Positions 10,001-21,727 of a DNA stretch of 64,000 nt are shown here, piece by piece. This DNA is from Choricystis sp. odSpoLacu1 (taxonomy: Eukaryota > Chlorophyta > Trebouxiophyceae): NCBI GenBank assembly GCA_958009055.1, contig OY253661.1, forward strand, positions 558,001 through 622,000, written 5' to 3'. Positions within the stretch are counted from its first letter, which is position 1. Each line of letters starts with the position of its first letter. Under the pieces are notes generated by a model, which searched no databases, was not told the DNA's origin, and saw only the letters and a program-made list of their open reading frames with translations. The position numbers were made by a program, and so were the translations under genes.

Positions 10001-10191
10001 TTCTTTGGGGGAGTGTCTCTTTTTGCCGTTGCTTTTTTGCCGCTGCCGCCGCCGCCGCCGCCTGTTTCTTCCGAGTTTGACATTGTTTGATAGACACCGT
10101 TTTTTAGCACGCGTTTCATTGTAACAGGGTGTGTGTGTTGCTGTTTTTTGTCAAAAAAGGCTGGGAACATGAAAAAAAAAAAATTACCCTC

Positions 10192-13100
10192 TCACAACTC
10201 GTCGTGGCTGCCGTCACCATCGTCGGCGCCGCCCTGCTGCTGCTGCTGCTGCTTGGACGATGACGGCGCATCGCCCTTCTTCTCCTCCTTGGCCTTTTTG
10301 TCATCTTTCTTCTCCTTCTTCTCCTCCTCCTTCTTCGGCTCGGGCACCGCCTTCAACTCGACCCACGCCGCCTCCAGGGACGCCGTGCGGTTGGTCACGC
10401 TCCCCGACAACAGTTTGGGGGGGGAGGTGGGGGGGGCCTTGCGGGCGGCGGCACCCTCTTTGGACACGAGGCGTGACAACGCCGCTGCATCCGCCGCCAG
10501 CGCGTCCACCCTGTCCTTGGTCAGCCATGGCCTCGCCTTGCGCCAGGCGGTCGCGTCGGCCGTCACAGCCGCGGCCACAGTCGCTGCCTCGTCCAGGGCG
10601 GCCGGCAGCGCGCGGACCTCGGCCGCACGCGTGAACATCGGATCCGCCGCTTTCAGCAGGGCCTCCTTTTTGGCAACAAAGGCACTCGCCCCCTCCGCCT
10701 CGCCGTCGCCATACAGCCAGTCTTCGGCGTCGGTAAGGGCGGCGTGGAGGGCCCCCCTCTCGTCAGGGGTGGAGGCGGCAGCCAGGTCTGCAGAGTCGGT
10801 ATCGCTGTCGTCGCCATCACCTTCAGCCACCGCGGCAGCAGCATCCAACTTAGCCCTCGACGCCAGAATGAAGGCCTCCAGCTCGTTCTTGGCAGCGGCG
10901 GCAGCAGCGGCCGCCGCGTCGGCGTCGGCGGCGGCGGACAGGGAGGCAGACAGCGCGGCCGCGTCCGACCGCGGCGCGCGTGGCGTGGACAGGCCAAACC
11001 CACTCACCGTCAACGGCGCGCGCGCAACGCGGGTGCGTTTCTTGGTCTCAATCTTGTACTTTGGGGGGGCAGGTGTGGGGGTGGGCGCCGTGGTGTTGCC
11101 CGCCGTCGCGTTGGCGTCGGGGGGCGGCGTCGCCGCCGCCTCCACCTTCTTGTCTTCCTCCTCCACAATCTCGGTCTTGACTTCATACGTTTCCTCGTAC
11201 TCGGTCACCGCCTCGACGCGGGCGGGAGTTAAACGCCCGTCGCCTGTCGGCGCAAAGGTGATGTCCACCCGCGCTGCGCCGCCGTGGTCCTTGTGCTTGC
11301 CGCTCACACCGGTCACGGTCCACGTCCCCACGACCAAATCAGCATGAGGCAGCTGCCCTTTCTTGGGGGGGAAGGGCAGGGTGGCGGCGTGCGGCACTCC
11401 CGGCACGCCGCGCCGCGAGGAGAGAGGGTCGAAGGCCAAAATGAGTTCAAACCCGTCCGCCCCTTTGACGGGGGTCAGCTTAGCGGTGCGGCGGGCCGGC
11501 AGGGGGTGCACCCACGGCAGCAGGGGCTTGGTCAGGGGGGTGGGCGGGGCCAGGCGCCTGCCGGACGCATCGATCGGAGCAGTGAAGAGTGCCAGCGCTG
11601 CGGGGGCGGTGTCTGCGCCCCCAAACCGGCGCAACCGGAACGCGGTGGACGCGTTGGCGCCGAACAGGGCGGCGCCGTGGAGGACGGCTTCATCGGCGTC
11701 CATGTGGCTGTGGGAGGGAAGGTTGGAGTGAGAGGGAGAGAAAGAAAAGAGTCGCACGAACACTCCCCCACCCTCCACCCCAACCACTGCTCACCGGTCC
11801 AGCTTGCGCCCGCCCAGCGCTTTCACCAGCGCCGCCTGCACGCCCGGCACGCGCGTCCCACCGCCCACCAGCTCGACGGCGGCCAGGGTGGCGGGTTTCA
11901 CTTTGTTGTCTTTGAGGATGGAGACGACCGGAGTGACAGCCGCGTCAAAAAAGCCGGCTGCGGCCGCGTCACGCTCCAGGTCAGCCCGCGTGACGGTCAG
12001 GCGCAGGTCGTGCCCGCCCGCGAGTTCTTCCACGGTCAGAGGGGCGTCCACGTTGGCGGACAGGATCTCTTTGGTGCGGCGCACGGCGGCGCGCAGGCGC
12101 GCGCGGGCGCGCGGGTCGGTTGAAAGCCCTGCGCCCGGGTGGGACGCTTCGAAGGCGGCTGCCGCACGGTTGTAGAGCAAAGCATCCAGCGCATCCGACC
12201 CCACGCCGGCGGACGCGAGGTCGACGATGCGGAAGGAGCCAGCGCCGGCGGGGCCGCCGATCGACCGAAAGTCGACCAGCGCTGCAGCAGTGTGCGTGCT
12301 CCCCTGCTCGTAAAACAACACCCGCGTCGCGGTGGGGGTCCACTTGCGCTCGATGCCGTAGGCGAGGGCGGCAGCGGCGGGGGTGGAGACGAGGGTGAGG
12401 ATGGTGAGGTTGGCGGCGGACGCGGCGTCCAAAAGCGCGGCACGAGCCGACGCCGACGCCCCCGGCGGCACCGTCACCACCGCGTCCCGCACGCTGGACG
12501 GTGTCCCGGCCGCCGCCAACGACGCCTCCGCCAGGCGCACCGCGTGGTGGAGGAGGGAGGCGGCGAGTTCTTCCGCGGGTTTGGGGCCAGCCGGGGTGTC
12601 GATGCCGGCGGAGCCGCGCGCGCCGACGGGGACCACCGTCAACGCCGCGTTCCAGGGGTCGCCTCCACCGACCGGCACGGCCGATGCATTCACCCCCAGC
12701 AACGGGCGCAGGCGGACCACGGTGGAGGCGGGGCGGCGGGAGGCGGTGGAGGCTGCATCGTCACCAACCAGCCTCTGGCCGTCGCTCGTGTACGCCACGG
12801 CGGCCGGGGTGCGCCGCCTCGACATCTCGTTGGTGACGACTTGGATGGGGGAGGACCGGGTGGAGGTGGACTGGGTGACGATGGCGATCTGAGGGGTTAA
12901 GGAGGGGGAGTGGTGGGGGAGCGGGAAGAGGCGCGCATCGATTGGGCGGGTGTTTTGGTTTGGGTTTGCTCCGAAAGCGTCCCCCTTTTGATGCAGCTGG
13001 CTCGCCCTCCTACTGATCTGATCAGCCAGTGCCCCAGGGCACGGGGCCCGGCCAGGACGAGGCGCGGCGCGCCCCCACAGAGCAGGCGCAATGGCACGCG

Positions 13101-13303
13101 CTGGAAAGAGAGAAACGCGGGGGGCGCTGGGTGGCTCAACGTGCGCCAGCCGATCCAACACGCTCTCTCAAACACACTCTCACACTCACCTTCATGTACT
13201 CGCCGCCCAGATCGACGGCCAGCAGGGGGCCTGCGGTCGCAACGGGCGCGAGCGCGAGCGCCAGCGCGGCGGCGAGGGCCAGCGCGAGGGCGGCGCGGCG
13301 CAT
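10192..13303 (-). CDS. HYOU1: ER luminal Hsp70-like chaperone, HYOU1/GRP170 (Hsp110-class)
   Basis: Three exons: 13303-13190, 12888-11795 and 11707-10192 (phases 0 and 2), give about 907 residues. Exon 1 encodes a signal peptide (MRRAALALALAAALALALAP) and the first ATPase strand, LLAVDLGGEYMK. The nucleotide-binding domain continues through SRRRTPAAVAY, VVTVPPGAS and VELVGGGTRVPGVQ, joining to HMDADEAVLHGA, as in HYOU1. The substrate-binding domain carries an acidic loop (EIVEEEDKKVE) and an Ala-rich helical lid. The tail is Lys/Glu-rich, has six Gln, and ends in the ER-retrieval signal HDEL. It acts as nucleotide-exchange factor and holdase for BiP in the ER lumen. Length, signal peptide and HDEL all fit the family. 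Confidence 0.93.
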
Positions 13304-13757
13304 TGGAGGAAGGGGAGGCGAGGTAGCAGGAGAGGGTGGGCGACCCTTGGAGGAGGAGAGGCGCGCCGCCTGAGGGGGCCCGCGCCGGGAAGGGAAAAGG
13401 AGAGAGAAGAGTGAGCGAGGAGGGAAAAACAAAAAAAACGTAAACCTCGTTTGGCGTCGCGGCAACCACTCCCGTCGCTGCAGGAGATGTGGTTGGCGCC
13501 ACTTTTACACTCCCGTTGCTTCCGCAAGCACGGCCACACTGCCTGAAACACGCACACGCCAGGCAAACGGGCCTGCCTCGTGAGCTTGGCAAACTTTTGC
13601 CTTGCGTCGCAACAAATTCCGAGCCGACTGCCCCTCACGGCACCACCCGCCCCGTCGGTGTGTTGCGCGTTTAACCCATGTGTGTACAGCGACGTGTTTG
13701 GCGACGAAACCGAAACAAAAAAAGAAAAAATTAAGGGCAAGCGCCAAGCGCGGAATT
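13304..13757. other. Intergenic: HYOU1 promoter side and tRNA 3' flank
   Basis: No coding gene accepted. The right part (13490-13757) has clearly lower GC than the surrounding genes. An A-rich stretch (13720-13735), which reads as a T-run on the minus strand just past the tRNA 3' end, is a plausible Pol III terminator region. Confidence 0.5.
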
Positions 13758-13865
13758 CGCTTTGGCCGGGAATTGAACCCGGATCCCCTGCGTTTTGAAG
13801 TCAGAACGGTCGGTTTGCGACCGGAGCATGACAAGCAGATATCCTAACCATTAGACTACCAAAGC
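13758..13865 (-). tRNA. tRNA-Asp (GTC) with a 36-bp intron
   Basis: The minus strand folds as a complete cloverleaf. The acceptor stem is GCTTTGG/CCAAAGC (13865-13859 with 13765-13759) and the discriminator base is G73, as expected for tRNA-Asp. The D-arm is GTCT/GGAT. The anticodon stem is TCTGC/GCAGG around the loop TTGTCAC, giving anticodon GTC at 13832-13830. The T-arm is CCGGG/CCCGG with loop TTCAATT. The mature length is 72 bases. A 36-base intron (13828-13793) sits directly after A37, the canonical position for nuclear tRNA introns. Loop sequence and discriminator support Asp; a TTC triplet inside the intron should not be mistaken for a Glu anticodon. Confidence 0.9.
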
Positions 13866-14965
13866 TGATTTGATCCGGAGACCAAAGCAGCGTACAACTG
13901 GTGTTTGGACACTTTGAGTGCTTGATGAGTGGCTAGCCACCCATGACGTGACAACTGTGAATTTTCTGAAGGCTATAAAGATTTGAAGATTTCGTGTTGT
14001 TGCAACCACTGTTTCAAAGCTCTTGTTTTGACAGAAGAGGTTCGATGAACGTTTTTTGTTTCGCAAACAAACTCGCGCTTTCGGCAGCAGTTTGTGCGTG
14101 TGTTTTCGTTCTGCGTGCAGCAGCGTCACTGAAGCGCATCCACGAAACGCACATGTAAAACATGTGGCCAAGCTGGCGACGGCGCGACGCTGCGTGCTCA
14201 TTAAGTCGAGCCAAAAAAAACGCGCGCGCCTCCAGTCGGTCACTAATTCAATCGACTTTCCCGCCCCCCTCCCGCTCCACCCCCATCCTCTCCCTCCCCG
14301 TGTCACCATGATCGAGGTGTGTTTTTCTTCTCTCGCTGCCCCTCTGTGGTCAGAGAGAGAGAGTTTTTCCTTGTAAACAAAAACAATGCCGCCTCCCTTT
14401 GGTCCCCCCTCTAAACTCCGCACGCACGCTGGAAACAGACAGAGAGCATCGCGAGAGACCGCGGGCAAAAACGACACACCCTGCGCGTCCTGCGCCAGCG
14501 TGTGTGTGTGCGTGTGGCGCGCCAGCTCCCCCGCCGCACCACCACCACCTCTCCCACCGCGTCCTTGAATGAGCTTGGAACCCACGCCCGACGCCTGATT
14601 CATTTAGCCCCGCGGTCGAATGATTTTGCAGAGGAGTCTCGGAGGGGCTTGGGTCCGGGCATCAGTGAGTATGGGGAGGCGTTGGACAGCTGGTGGGTGG
14701 GTTTGAGGGAGAAAACCAAAAAAACGCGTCGGTGCCGACTCACGGTAGGTCCGAGGTTTAACGAGGTGGTGAAAAGAGGAGAGAGAACAAGGACAAGATG
14801 TTGTATGTGTCCCCCGCACACACTCAGTGTGTGCGGGACAGAGCAAACTGGGGGGTGAGAGGGAAAGCTGAAAGCGAGCGTGGTTTCCTAGCGAAAAACA
14901 AAAAATCATCACACCCTCCCTCGGTGGCGTCGAGACCCCTCTTTCCCCACCCAAAACCCAACGCA
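13866..14965. other. 1.1-kb gene-free stretch with a lower-GC island
   Basis: 13866-14220 is markedly richer in A/T than the rest of the window and lies upstream of the tRNA (minus strand). It contains TATA-like GGCTATAAAG at 13971-13980. The remainder is the 5' flank of the TTL-like gene with C-rich and GA-rich tracts. ORFs here lack the strong third-position G/C of real genes in this genome and none was accepted. Confidence 0.5.
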
Positions 14966-17153
14966 ATGCCTCCCACCACCAAGCCCGCCTCCACCAAGAC
15001 CCGGTCCACCGCCACCTGGACGGCCGCCGCGGTCGCGGTCGCGGTCGCGGCGACCGCGGCCACGCGCTGGCACGCCTCCTCCCGCGACGCGACGCCTCTC
15101 GCTGACGCAGTCGCCGTATTTGACGAGACGCCTTTGCCCGGCATGTTTGTGGGGGGCGGCTCCAACCCGCCCCGCGCGCGCGGCGCCGCGCCGTGGCCGG
15201 CGCGCGTTCGCGTCGAGCGCACCGTGCTGACGCCGCGCAAGCCGGGCGCGCTGGAGAGGGCAGTGCAGGTGTGTGGAAGAGTTGGGGGTTGTGTTTTAGG
15301 GTGGGAGGAGAGGGAGAGGAGGGGAGGAGGGGGCGGGAGAGAGGCGGACGCACGCTTCGCGCGCGCGCGCCATGCGTGGCCGAGGCTCGGCAACAGGCCA
15401 AAAACTCACGTTTTTTTTTTTCCTCCTCAGCAACTCGCCGACGCCGGCGTCGCCACTCTGGTGGACGCGGGCGACGCCACGCCGTGGGACGTGCTGATTT
15501 CGAATAAAATCGTGAGTTAGGAGAGAGAAGAAAGAGGAGGGAAAGGGGTGCGCAACCCAAAACCCTCACCATCACCCTCACCACACATACCACTCCCCAC
15601 TCCCAAGGGCGGCCTCGAACGCCTGCGCGTCGGCCTGCGCCCCGGCCAACTCGTCGCCTCCCTGCCCGAACCCATCACCAACCGGCGGTCGCTGGCCACG
15701 ATCGGGGGGCGCGCGGATCCAGAGGCGCGGATTCTGTCCCGCACCTACGTCCTGCCGACTCAGTATACCGAGTGGCTGGAGGAGGCAGGGAGGATGGATG
15801 CGGACGCGGCCGCCACTGAGCCTCCGGCCCCTCCCACGCGCTGGATCCTCAAAACCTCGCGCGGCGCGCACCCGGTGCGGGGCCACGACACCAACCCGCT
15901 GTCCGCGGCGGCGGCGTCCACCATGCTGCCTCAGTCGGAGTACGAGGTGGCCCAACAGTTGGTGGCGCCGGGGGCGCACCCCCGGGCGCTGGGGGAGAAG
16001 GGAACGATGCGGTGAGTGTGAGGAGTGTGGGGGGGGGGGGGGGTGGAGCCGCGTGTGCGACCAGTCGGCTCCGTCTCTCACCCACGCCCCTTTCTCAGCC
16101 TCTTCGTCATGGTCACCAATGTGCAGCCCGCCCGCGCCTACGTGCACACCGACGGCGTCGTCATGCTGCGCGACCGGGCGGCGGTGATTGAAGCCGCGCG
16201 CCGGACGGAGACGGAGGTCGCTTCCCTCTGGATGGGCCCCCTGTCAGGCGTGGGTGGCGACGCCCTGGCCAAGCAGCTGGGGCGGGGGGGCGTGCGCAAG
16301 CTGCGCGGTCAAGCGGTGGAAGCGCTGCGTGAGTAGGGAGTGGAGGGAGAGGGAGGGTGGGGAGCAAAAGAGGGAGGTTTTTGTTTTCGACACACGCACA
16401 CAACTTGCCCTCCCCACTCCAACACACCCCAGGCGCCGTCTTCGGCTGGATGTCCCTGCCCAGTCGCATGGGCGACCCGCACGGCGACCTCCAGTTTTCG
16501 ATCGGTGAGAAGGAAGAGTGGTGGTTGTGGGGGGTAGATGCAAAACAGCGAGAGAGCGATGCTTTACTCACACACACCCCATCCTCTCCTCACCTCATCC
16601 AGCCGACGGCACCGCCTTTGAAATCTTTGCCGCCGACATCGTGTTCGCGGCCGACGGGACGGCCAGGGTCACCGATGTCACCCCCGCCGCCACGACGCGC
16701 CTGGGGACCGATTTCAACATCTACGCCAAACCCTCCGACGTGACGGGGGCGGCTGACTGTGACGACACGCACGTCACCGTCCTGCGGTCCGGCCTGGAGC
16801 TGGCGCTGCGGCGGCGGGAGCGGGCCCTCGCGCGCGGCGCGGGCGCGTGCGTGCACGGCGGGCGCACGCCGGGCGCGCCGCGCGCGTGGGAGGCGGCGGG
16901 GGACGCGTGTTCCACGGCCCCCGTGGCTGAATGGGAGGCTGCCATCGCTGACGCCCTGGGCTGGGTGTCGCTGAGGGTGGCGGCCGACGCAACCGCCCCC
17001 GCATCCCTCGTCGAAGACGCGCGCGCGGTGGCGGAGGGCAAGGCCACCCCCCCGCCCAAACGTGCCGTCACGTCCCGCGACCCGGAGGCGGTGCGCCAGG
17101 CGGCGGAAGCGTTGGTGGCGGCGGTGGGGGCGGACAACATCAGGATGAATTGA
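14966..17153 (+). CDS. Tubulin-tyrosine ligase-like (TTL, ATP-grasp) protein with N-terminal membrane anchor
   Basis: Six exons: 14966-15268, 15431-15511, 15608-16011, 16099-16328, 16433-16504 and 16603-17153, giving 546 residues. Residues about 16-36 (TWTAAAVAVAVAATAATRW) form a membrane anchor. The TTL landmarks follow: ISNKIGGLERLRVG with LPEPITNRRSLA, TYVLPTQYTEWLEE, the lysine strand RWILKTSRG, then LFVMVTNVQPARAYVHTDG (TTL: vlVTs--Plr-Y-y--G), and AFEIFAADIVFAADGTARV. TTL enzymes ligate Tyr, Glu or Gly to protein C-termini. The metal-binding E-x-N at the end of the family's last strand is here D-V-T, so catalysis may be lost or altered. Tail residues are Ala/Arg-rich. The family call is from motif order and confidence is moderate. 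Confidence 0.6.
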
Positions 17154-17398
17154 GCCACCCCTCCCCCGCACACCCACACCCACACCCACACCCGTTCTGG
17201 GCGGCCATCACAGCTGCACGCAGCATGGTGCCCGCTCGGGCGTGGAGGAGCGAGTGTCGACGCCGCTCCCTCACCCCACAAGATACACCGCCCCCCGCGC
17301 CGCCCCCCGTCCATCATGGTGGGGTGGTGTGCAAAGCTCAACACACAGTGTGACCCCTCACAACAAACTGTCTCCCTCTCTATCTCTCTCTCTCTCTT

Positions 17399-20030
17399 CT
17401 ACCCCCACCGCCACAGCGCGCGCGCGGGAGAGGGCGCTCGCGGCGGCAGCGCCTGCGGCGGCGACGCGGCGGGAGGGAGGGGAGCGGGGGCTGGCGAGGC
17501 GTCTCCACCCCCACCCCCGCCACCACCAACCCCCGTCAACGCCCCCCGCACTCCGTCAAACACGGCCCGCCGCGCGTCCGCGCTGGCCAGCACGCCCGCG
17601 CCGCGGCCGTCGGCCACAACAAACCGGTGCACCTCGCACGGGGGGGCGCCCGGGCGGCGGGGGGGGGAGGGACCGCGCGCGGCGGCGCGGTGGTCGGCGT
17701 GGTGGTGGTCGAGGCCACCGCCACTGTCTGGCGCCACAGAAACATCAGCCGACACGACGTCCAGGCCGAGCGCGCCCAGAGCGGCGGTGACGTCGGCCGT
17801 GACGCGGGGGCGGCCGCGCCCACCCGCGTCCACGGGGGCGGTGACGGTCAGCTCGGCGCGGGGGGGGGTGGCGGTGGGGGGCGCGGCGTCGCCGCCGTCC
17901 CCACCTTCGCACCCCCTCAACTCGATGCGCAACGGCAGCCCCGCCGCCCGCTTGACGCGGGCCACGAGCTCAGCCACCAGGTCGTCATCCGTGACGCGCC
18001 CCCCACCGTCGGCGTCGCACACAAAGAGGTCGATGTGGGCGCCCGCCGCGCCGCCGCGCGACGCGAGCGGGGGGGCGAGCGCCCACCGGTCGGCAGAGGG
18101 AGGTGCAGCCGCGCGCTCGCTGGCCGCGGGAGCTGTCTCCACGCGAGCATACGCGACGCGGACGGCCACATCTTTGAGGACGCGGGCCAGGTCGTAGAAC
18201 AGGCCTTTGCGGTCGGGAGCAGCCTGAAGGGAGGGATGGAAAAAAGTGAGACGCCGACTCTCACTCGCTTTTGATCTTCCTCTCTCCCCACCACACCAAT
18301 CCCACTCACCACTGTCAACACGGTGTACGCCCTCGCCGTCGTGTTGTCCACGTCCACCCTCACCCCGCCCCGCGCGCCCGCCCACCCGTCTGCCGACCAG
18401 CCGCCGCCCGCTTCCTCTGGTACAGCGCGCCCCCCAACTGATTCGAGCGCGTCGTCGTCGCCGTCCAGCGACCAGGAGCGCATGGGAGGGGTGGGAGTAG
18501 TGGCCGAATCAGTCGCCGGCGCCCGCCTGGCGGCGGCGGCGGCGGCCAGGGAGCACGAGGCGGCGGTGGCAGCACACCGGCGCGGCAGCGACCGGTCGCT
18601 CTCCGTCGGGGGGGGCACCACAGCCGCCGCAGACGCGGGCGACGGTGGTGTGGGGGATGAGACGATGGCCACCCGACAGACGGCACCGTCGACGGCGGCT
18701 CGCACGGCGGCCTCGACTTCAGTAACGCGGGTGGCGGAGGGCAGGCAGATGGAGCCGCTGTCGTCCGCGGGCGTCGCCGCCGACGCGGCGCCACGCAGCC
18801 CACGCGCGCTGGCCGACGCGGACGATGAGGACGCCCCCCCCGACGTCACCGTCGCCCGGTTGTCAGTGACAATGAAGGTGTCGTCGACGCTCAACTCGGT
18901 CTCGCCTCCTCCGCCGCCGCCCGCCGAAGCCGCCAGCACGGTCAAGTCTGCATCCCACAGCGCGTCCACGATGGCGTGCAGCACGCCCACCCGGTCCACC
19001 GTCTGCACGCGCACCGTGAACGTGGAGGTAGCGGCGGGGAGGGAGGGTGAGGACGCGTGGGCGGCGGGCGGCGCGGGCAGGCCGCCACCGCGCAACGCGG
19101 GCAGGCCGGCGGACGCGGCGGCACCGCCCGCGTCCCCGACGCGGGGGACGACGGCGTCCAGCCTCGCTTTGACCAGGGGCCACAGGGAGGCGGCTGCACC
19201 GCGGCGGGAGGAGGACCCGCCGCGCGCATCAAAATCGGGGGGAGGCGCGGCGACCGTCAGCACCATGTAGCACCACCGGCCATCCACAGACACATCGCCC
19301 CGCACAAGGCGCAGGCCACAGTCCAGCAGGCAGCGGGCGACGTCGCACGCGGCGCCCGTGGCGTCGGGGCAGGTGACCGTGATCTCGCGCAGGGTGGGGT
19401 CGAGCGGGGCGTCGGGCAGGGAGCTGGAGAGGACGGGGGAAAGGAACATGTGTGTGAGTGACAGCGGCACACCCTCGCGCAGAGTCGCAGGTGGGGTGGG
19501 TAGACGGAGGGAGGGCCCGCGCCTTTCTGACGAGGCGGGCTCGCAAAAGGCAATGGCGTGCGAGCCGCTTTTTGGGGTGCGGCCCGACTGCCGTTCCGCC
19601 TCCCTCGTCCCCCCTCGGACCCCGTCAGCTCGCTTAAACGCGGCTACGTCGAGCCAGTGGGGAGGCGGAGGGGAGGAGAGGCAGAGACGGGCGCGCGCGT
19701 CGCATCGATGCAGCGGGCAGAAAGCGTCCTCCATCCGCTTGACCCTCTGCGCCTCGCGTGCCGCCCACTCCCAATCCCTTGTCCCCTGCCACAGACACAG
19801 TGCTGCAGTCTTTTGCCAGCGCCCGCCAGGCCGGGGTGTGGGCGGGAAGCACGCGGCGAGGCGCAGAAACACACGGGACCCTCACACCCCCCATTGGCTC
19901 ACCGCACTGTCACCGCCTCATCCTCCGGCTCCGACGTCAGCGACCGCACTGGACCCGCCAGGTAGCGGTCGCTCGTGGACTCGCCCGCGGGGGGGCGGCC
20001 GCCGCGCACGGCCGCGTCGGCGGCGGGCAT
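17399..20030 (-). CDS. ACT-domain repeat protein (ACR type)
   Basis: Three exons: 20030-19903, 19423-18310 and 18223-17399, joined in phases 2 and 0, give 688 residues. Four ACT-like units are visible: EITVTCPDATGAACDVARCL, TFTVRVQTVDRVGVLHAIVD, YTVLTVAAPDRKGLFYDLA (built across the exon 2/3 junction) and AELTVTAP with VTADVTAALGALGLDVVSAD. The domain spacing and the D-x-x-G-L/V-L/F-x-D/A pattern match the plant ACR family, which derives from the sensor part of GlnD uridylyltransferase and is thought to bind amino acids; no nucleotidyltransferase domain is present. The linkers are long, Ser/Ala/Gly-rich and probably disordered. The C-terminus (from about residue 640) is a Pro/Ala tail. A role in amino-acid or nitrogen sensing is inference from the family. 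Confidence 0.82.
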
Positions 20031-20462
20031 GGGTGGGAGGGTGTTGCTCTCTCTCTCGACTCCAGGCGACAGAAGTGCGTGTGTGTGTGTGTTGACACAG
20101 CTTTGTGTGTGCGCTCGCGCAGACGGCGCGCGTCGCGAGGCACACACTGAACAACAAACAACAAAGAAGAGTGTTTGGCGTCGATGTATTCATTCACTCT
20201 TCAAGCGCTGTCCCTCTCTCCCGCGCCCACACACCGCTGTTCCACTCCCACCAGGCTTTTGCTGGACCGGTGAGTGGATTGGGACTGCGGGCGGACAGAG
20301 AACGCGCGGTCAAGGGCACGCACGCGCCCCCCGCCGACCGAGCAGAAGGGATTCGATGGTCGGGGGGGCGGGGACGCCTCTCGCGCCCCCGCTCACCACC
20401 TCACACACACACACACACACGCACACACACACACACACAGACTTCCCTCTCCACCTCAGTGC
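20031..20462. other. Divergent promoter region with CA/GT repeats
   Basis: Shared 5' space of the ACT-repeat gene (-) and OSB (+). It holds a GT run at 20078-20092 and a long CA run at 20402-20439 just before the OSB start. No gene seen. Confidence 0.6.
20402..20439. repeat. CA microsatellite, about 19 units with one GC interruption
   Basis: Near-perfect CA run ending 23 bp before the OSB ATG, so probably within its 5' leader. Confidence 0.85.
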
Positions 20463-21727
20463 ATGCTCGCCTGCACCCTCGCCATGGCCGCCTCCCTCGC
20501 GACCCGCGCCGCGTCCCGCGTCGGCGTTGCCCCGACGTCGGCGCGCGGTGTGGCCCACCGCCGCCCGTCCCTGGTCGCCGTCCCCGCCCGCGTGTCGGTG
20601 GTGCGGTCGTACGCGGCTGATGCGGCAGTGGTGAGTTGGGAGGGGAGAGGAGAAGAGGAAGGAGGGCACGAAAAAACACACACCCCCATCGCTCTCGTTT
20701 TTTTTTTCCCGCTCTCACCCACCCACAACCCACACAGGACCAAACCGCGCCCTCCTACTCCTCCCGCCCCCCCCCCGTCCTGGGCACCGTGTCCGCCTCC
20801 GACGCGGGGCGGGGCGGCGCGTCCGTGACTCTCGTCGGGCGCACCGGGGCGCCATTCGAAACCGCGCGCTTCGGCGACCGCGTGCGCGCCACCGCCTCTG
20901 TCGCCTTCTCCGTCGGCCGCGACAAAACGGAGTGGATCCCGGTGGACGTGTGGGGCGACCTGGCGGACGCGGTGGCGGGCGGCGTGGCCAAAGGCGATCG
21001 CGTCAAAATCGTGGGCAAGCTGCGCGCGTCGGAATTCGTCGACAAAGCCACCGGCGCCAAGCGGCGGTCGGTGCGCGTGGTGGCGGACTCTGTCGCCCGC
21101 GTCGTGGATGGCCCCGTGGCGGGGGGAAACGACTGGGGGGATGTGTCCCAAGTGCCGACCGAGTGGGGCGCGGCGCCCAGCGCGCCGCCCCCCCCCCGCC
21201 ACCGCCGCCTGGGCGGACGCGGGGGCGGGTGGCTGGCCGGCCGCTGACGGTGGCGTGGACTGGGGGGCGGCCGCCGCCGCGCCGCCGTCGCCCGACGCGG
21301 CGGCAGCGGCCGCGGCGGGCGCGCCCGCTTGGGGGGCGGGTGCTTGGGAGGGCGCCCCCCCCACCTGGGGCGCGCCCCCTCCTCCCGCCGCCGGCAGCCC
21401 CGCGCCTTGGGACGGTGAATCCCCCTCGTCCTGGGGCGAGCCCGCGGCCGCGCCCGCGCCAGTTGCCTGGGGGGCGCCGCCCCCGCCGCAGCAGGCTGCG
21501 CCCCCGCCCCCCCCCGCCCTCCGCCGCCACCCCCGGCCGACGCCAAGTGGGCCACCCTCTTTGCCGACCCCTCCTCCCACTGGGACAACCGCGCCTCCAA
21601 GCGCTCCCCCCGCGCCCCCGACTTCAAGCACAAGGCGAATGGGGGGGGGCTGTGGTTGACGAGCCGCGACACGCCGGCCTGGGTCGCGGGGCGGCTGGGG
21701 GAGCTGCCGCCCCCGCGCCAGGGGTGA
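20463..21727 (+). CDS. OSB: Organellar single-stranded DNA-binding protein, OSB type
   Basis: Two exons, 20463-20630 and 20738-21727, about 385 residues. The N-terminus is a mitochondrial/plastid presequence with a likely RSY/AA processing site. Next comes an SSB OB-fold: [45 protein letters not shown] and [16 protein letters not shown] linker follows with repeated AWGA/PxW motifs. The C-terminus (about residues 325-385) matches the plant OSB PDF motif: [15 protein letters not shown], then [21 protein letters not shown] proteins bind single-stranded organelle DNA and restrain mitochondrial recombination. The frame shifts by one in the C-run at 21188-21197 and shifts back in the C-run at 21507-21515, leaving the linker in a second frame. 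The two shifts compensate, so the exon total stays divisible by three. Confidence 0.85.

Noticed and set aside
10133..11347. 404-residue plus-strand ORF antisense to HYOU1
   Set aside because: Ala/Ser-rich shadow of the HYOU1 exon, which has full family support.
13758..13865. tRNA-Glu (TTC) reading
   Set aside because: The TTC triplet lies in the intron; the only arrangement giving a seven-base loop and a five-base-pair stem has GTC, and G73 fits Asp.
13851..14603. 250-residue minus-strand ORF overlapping the tRNA
   Set aside because: Overlaps the tRNA-Asp gene, has A/T-rich third positions unlike other genes and no motif.
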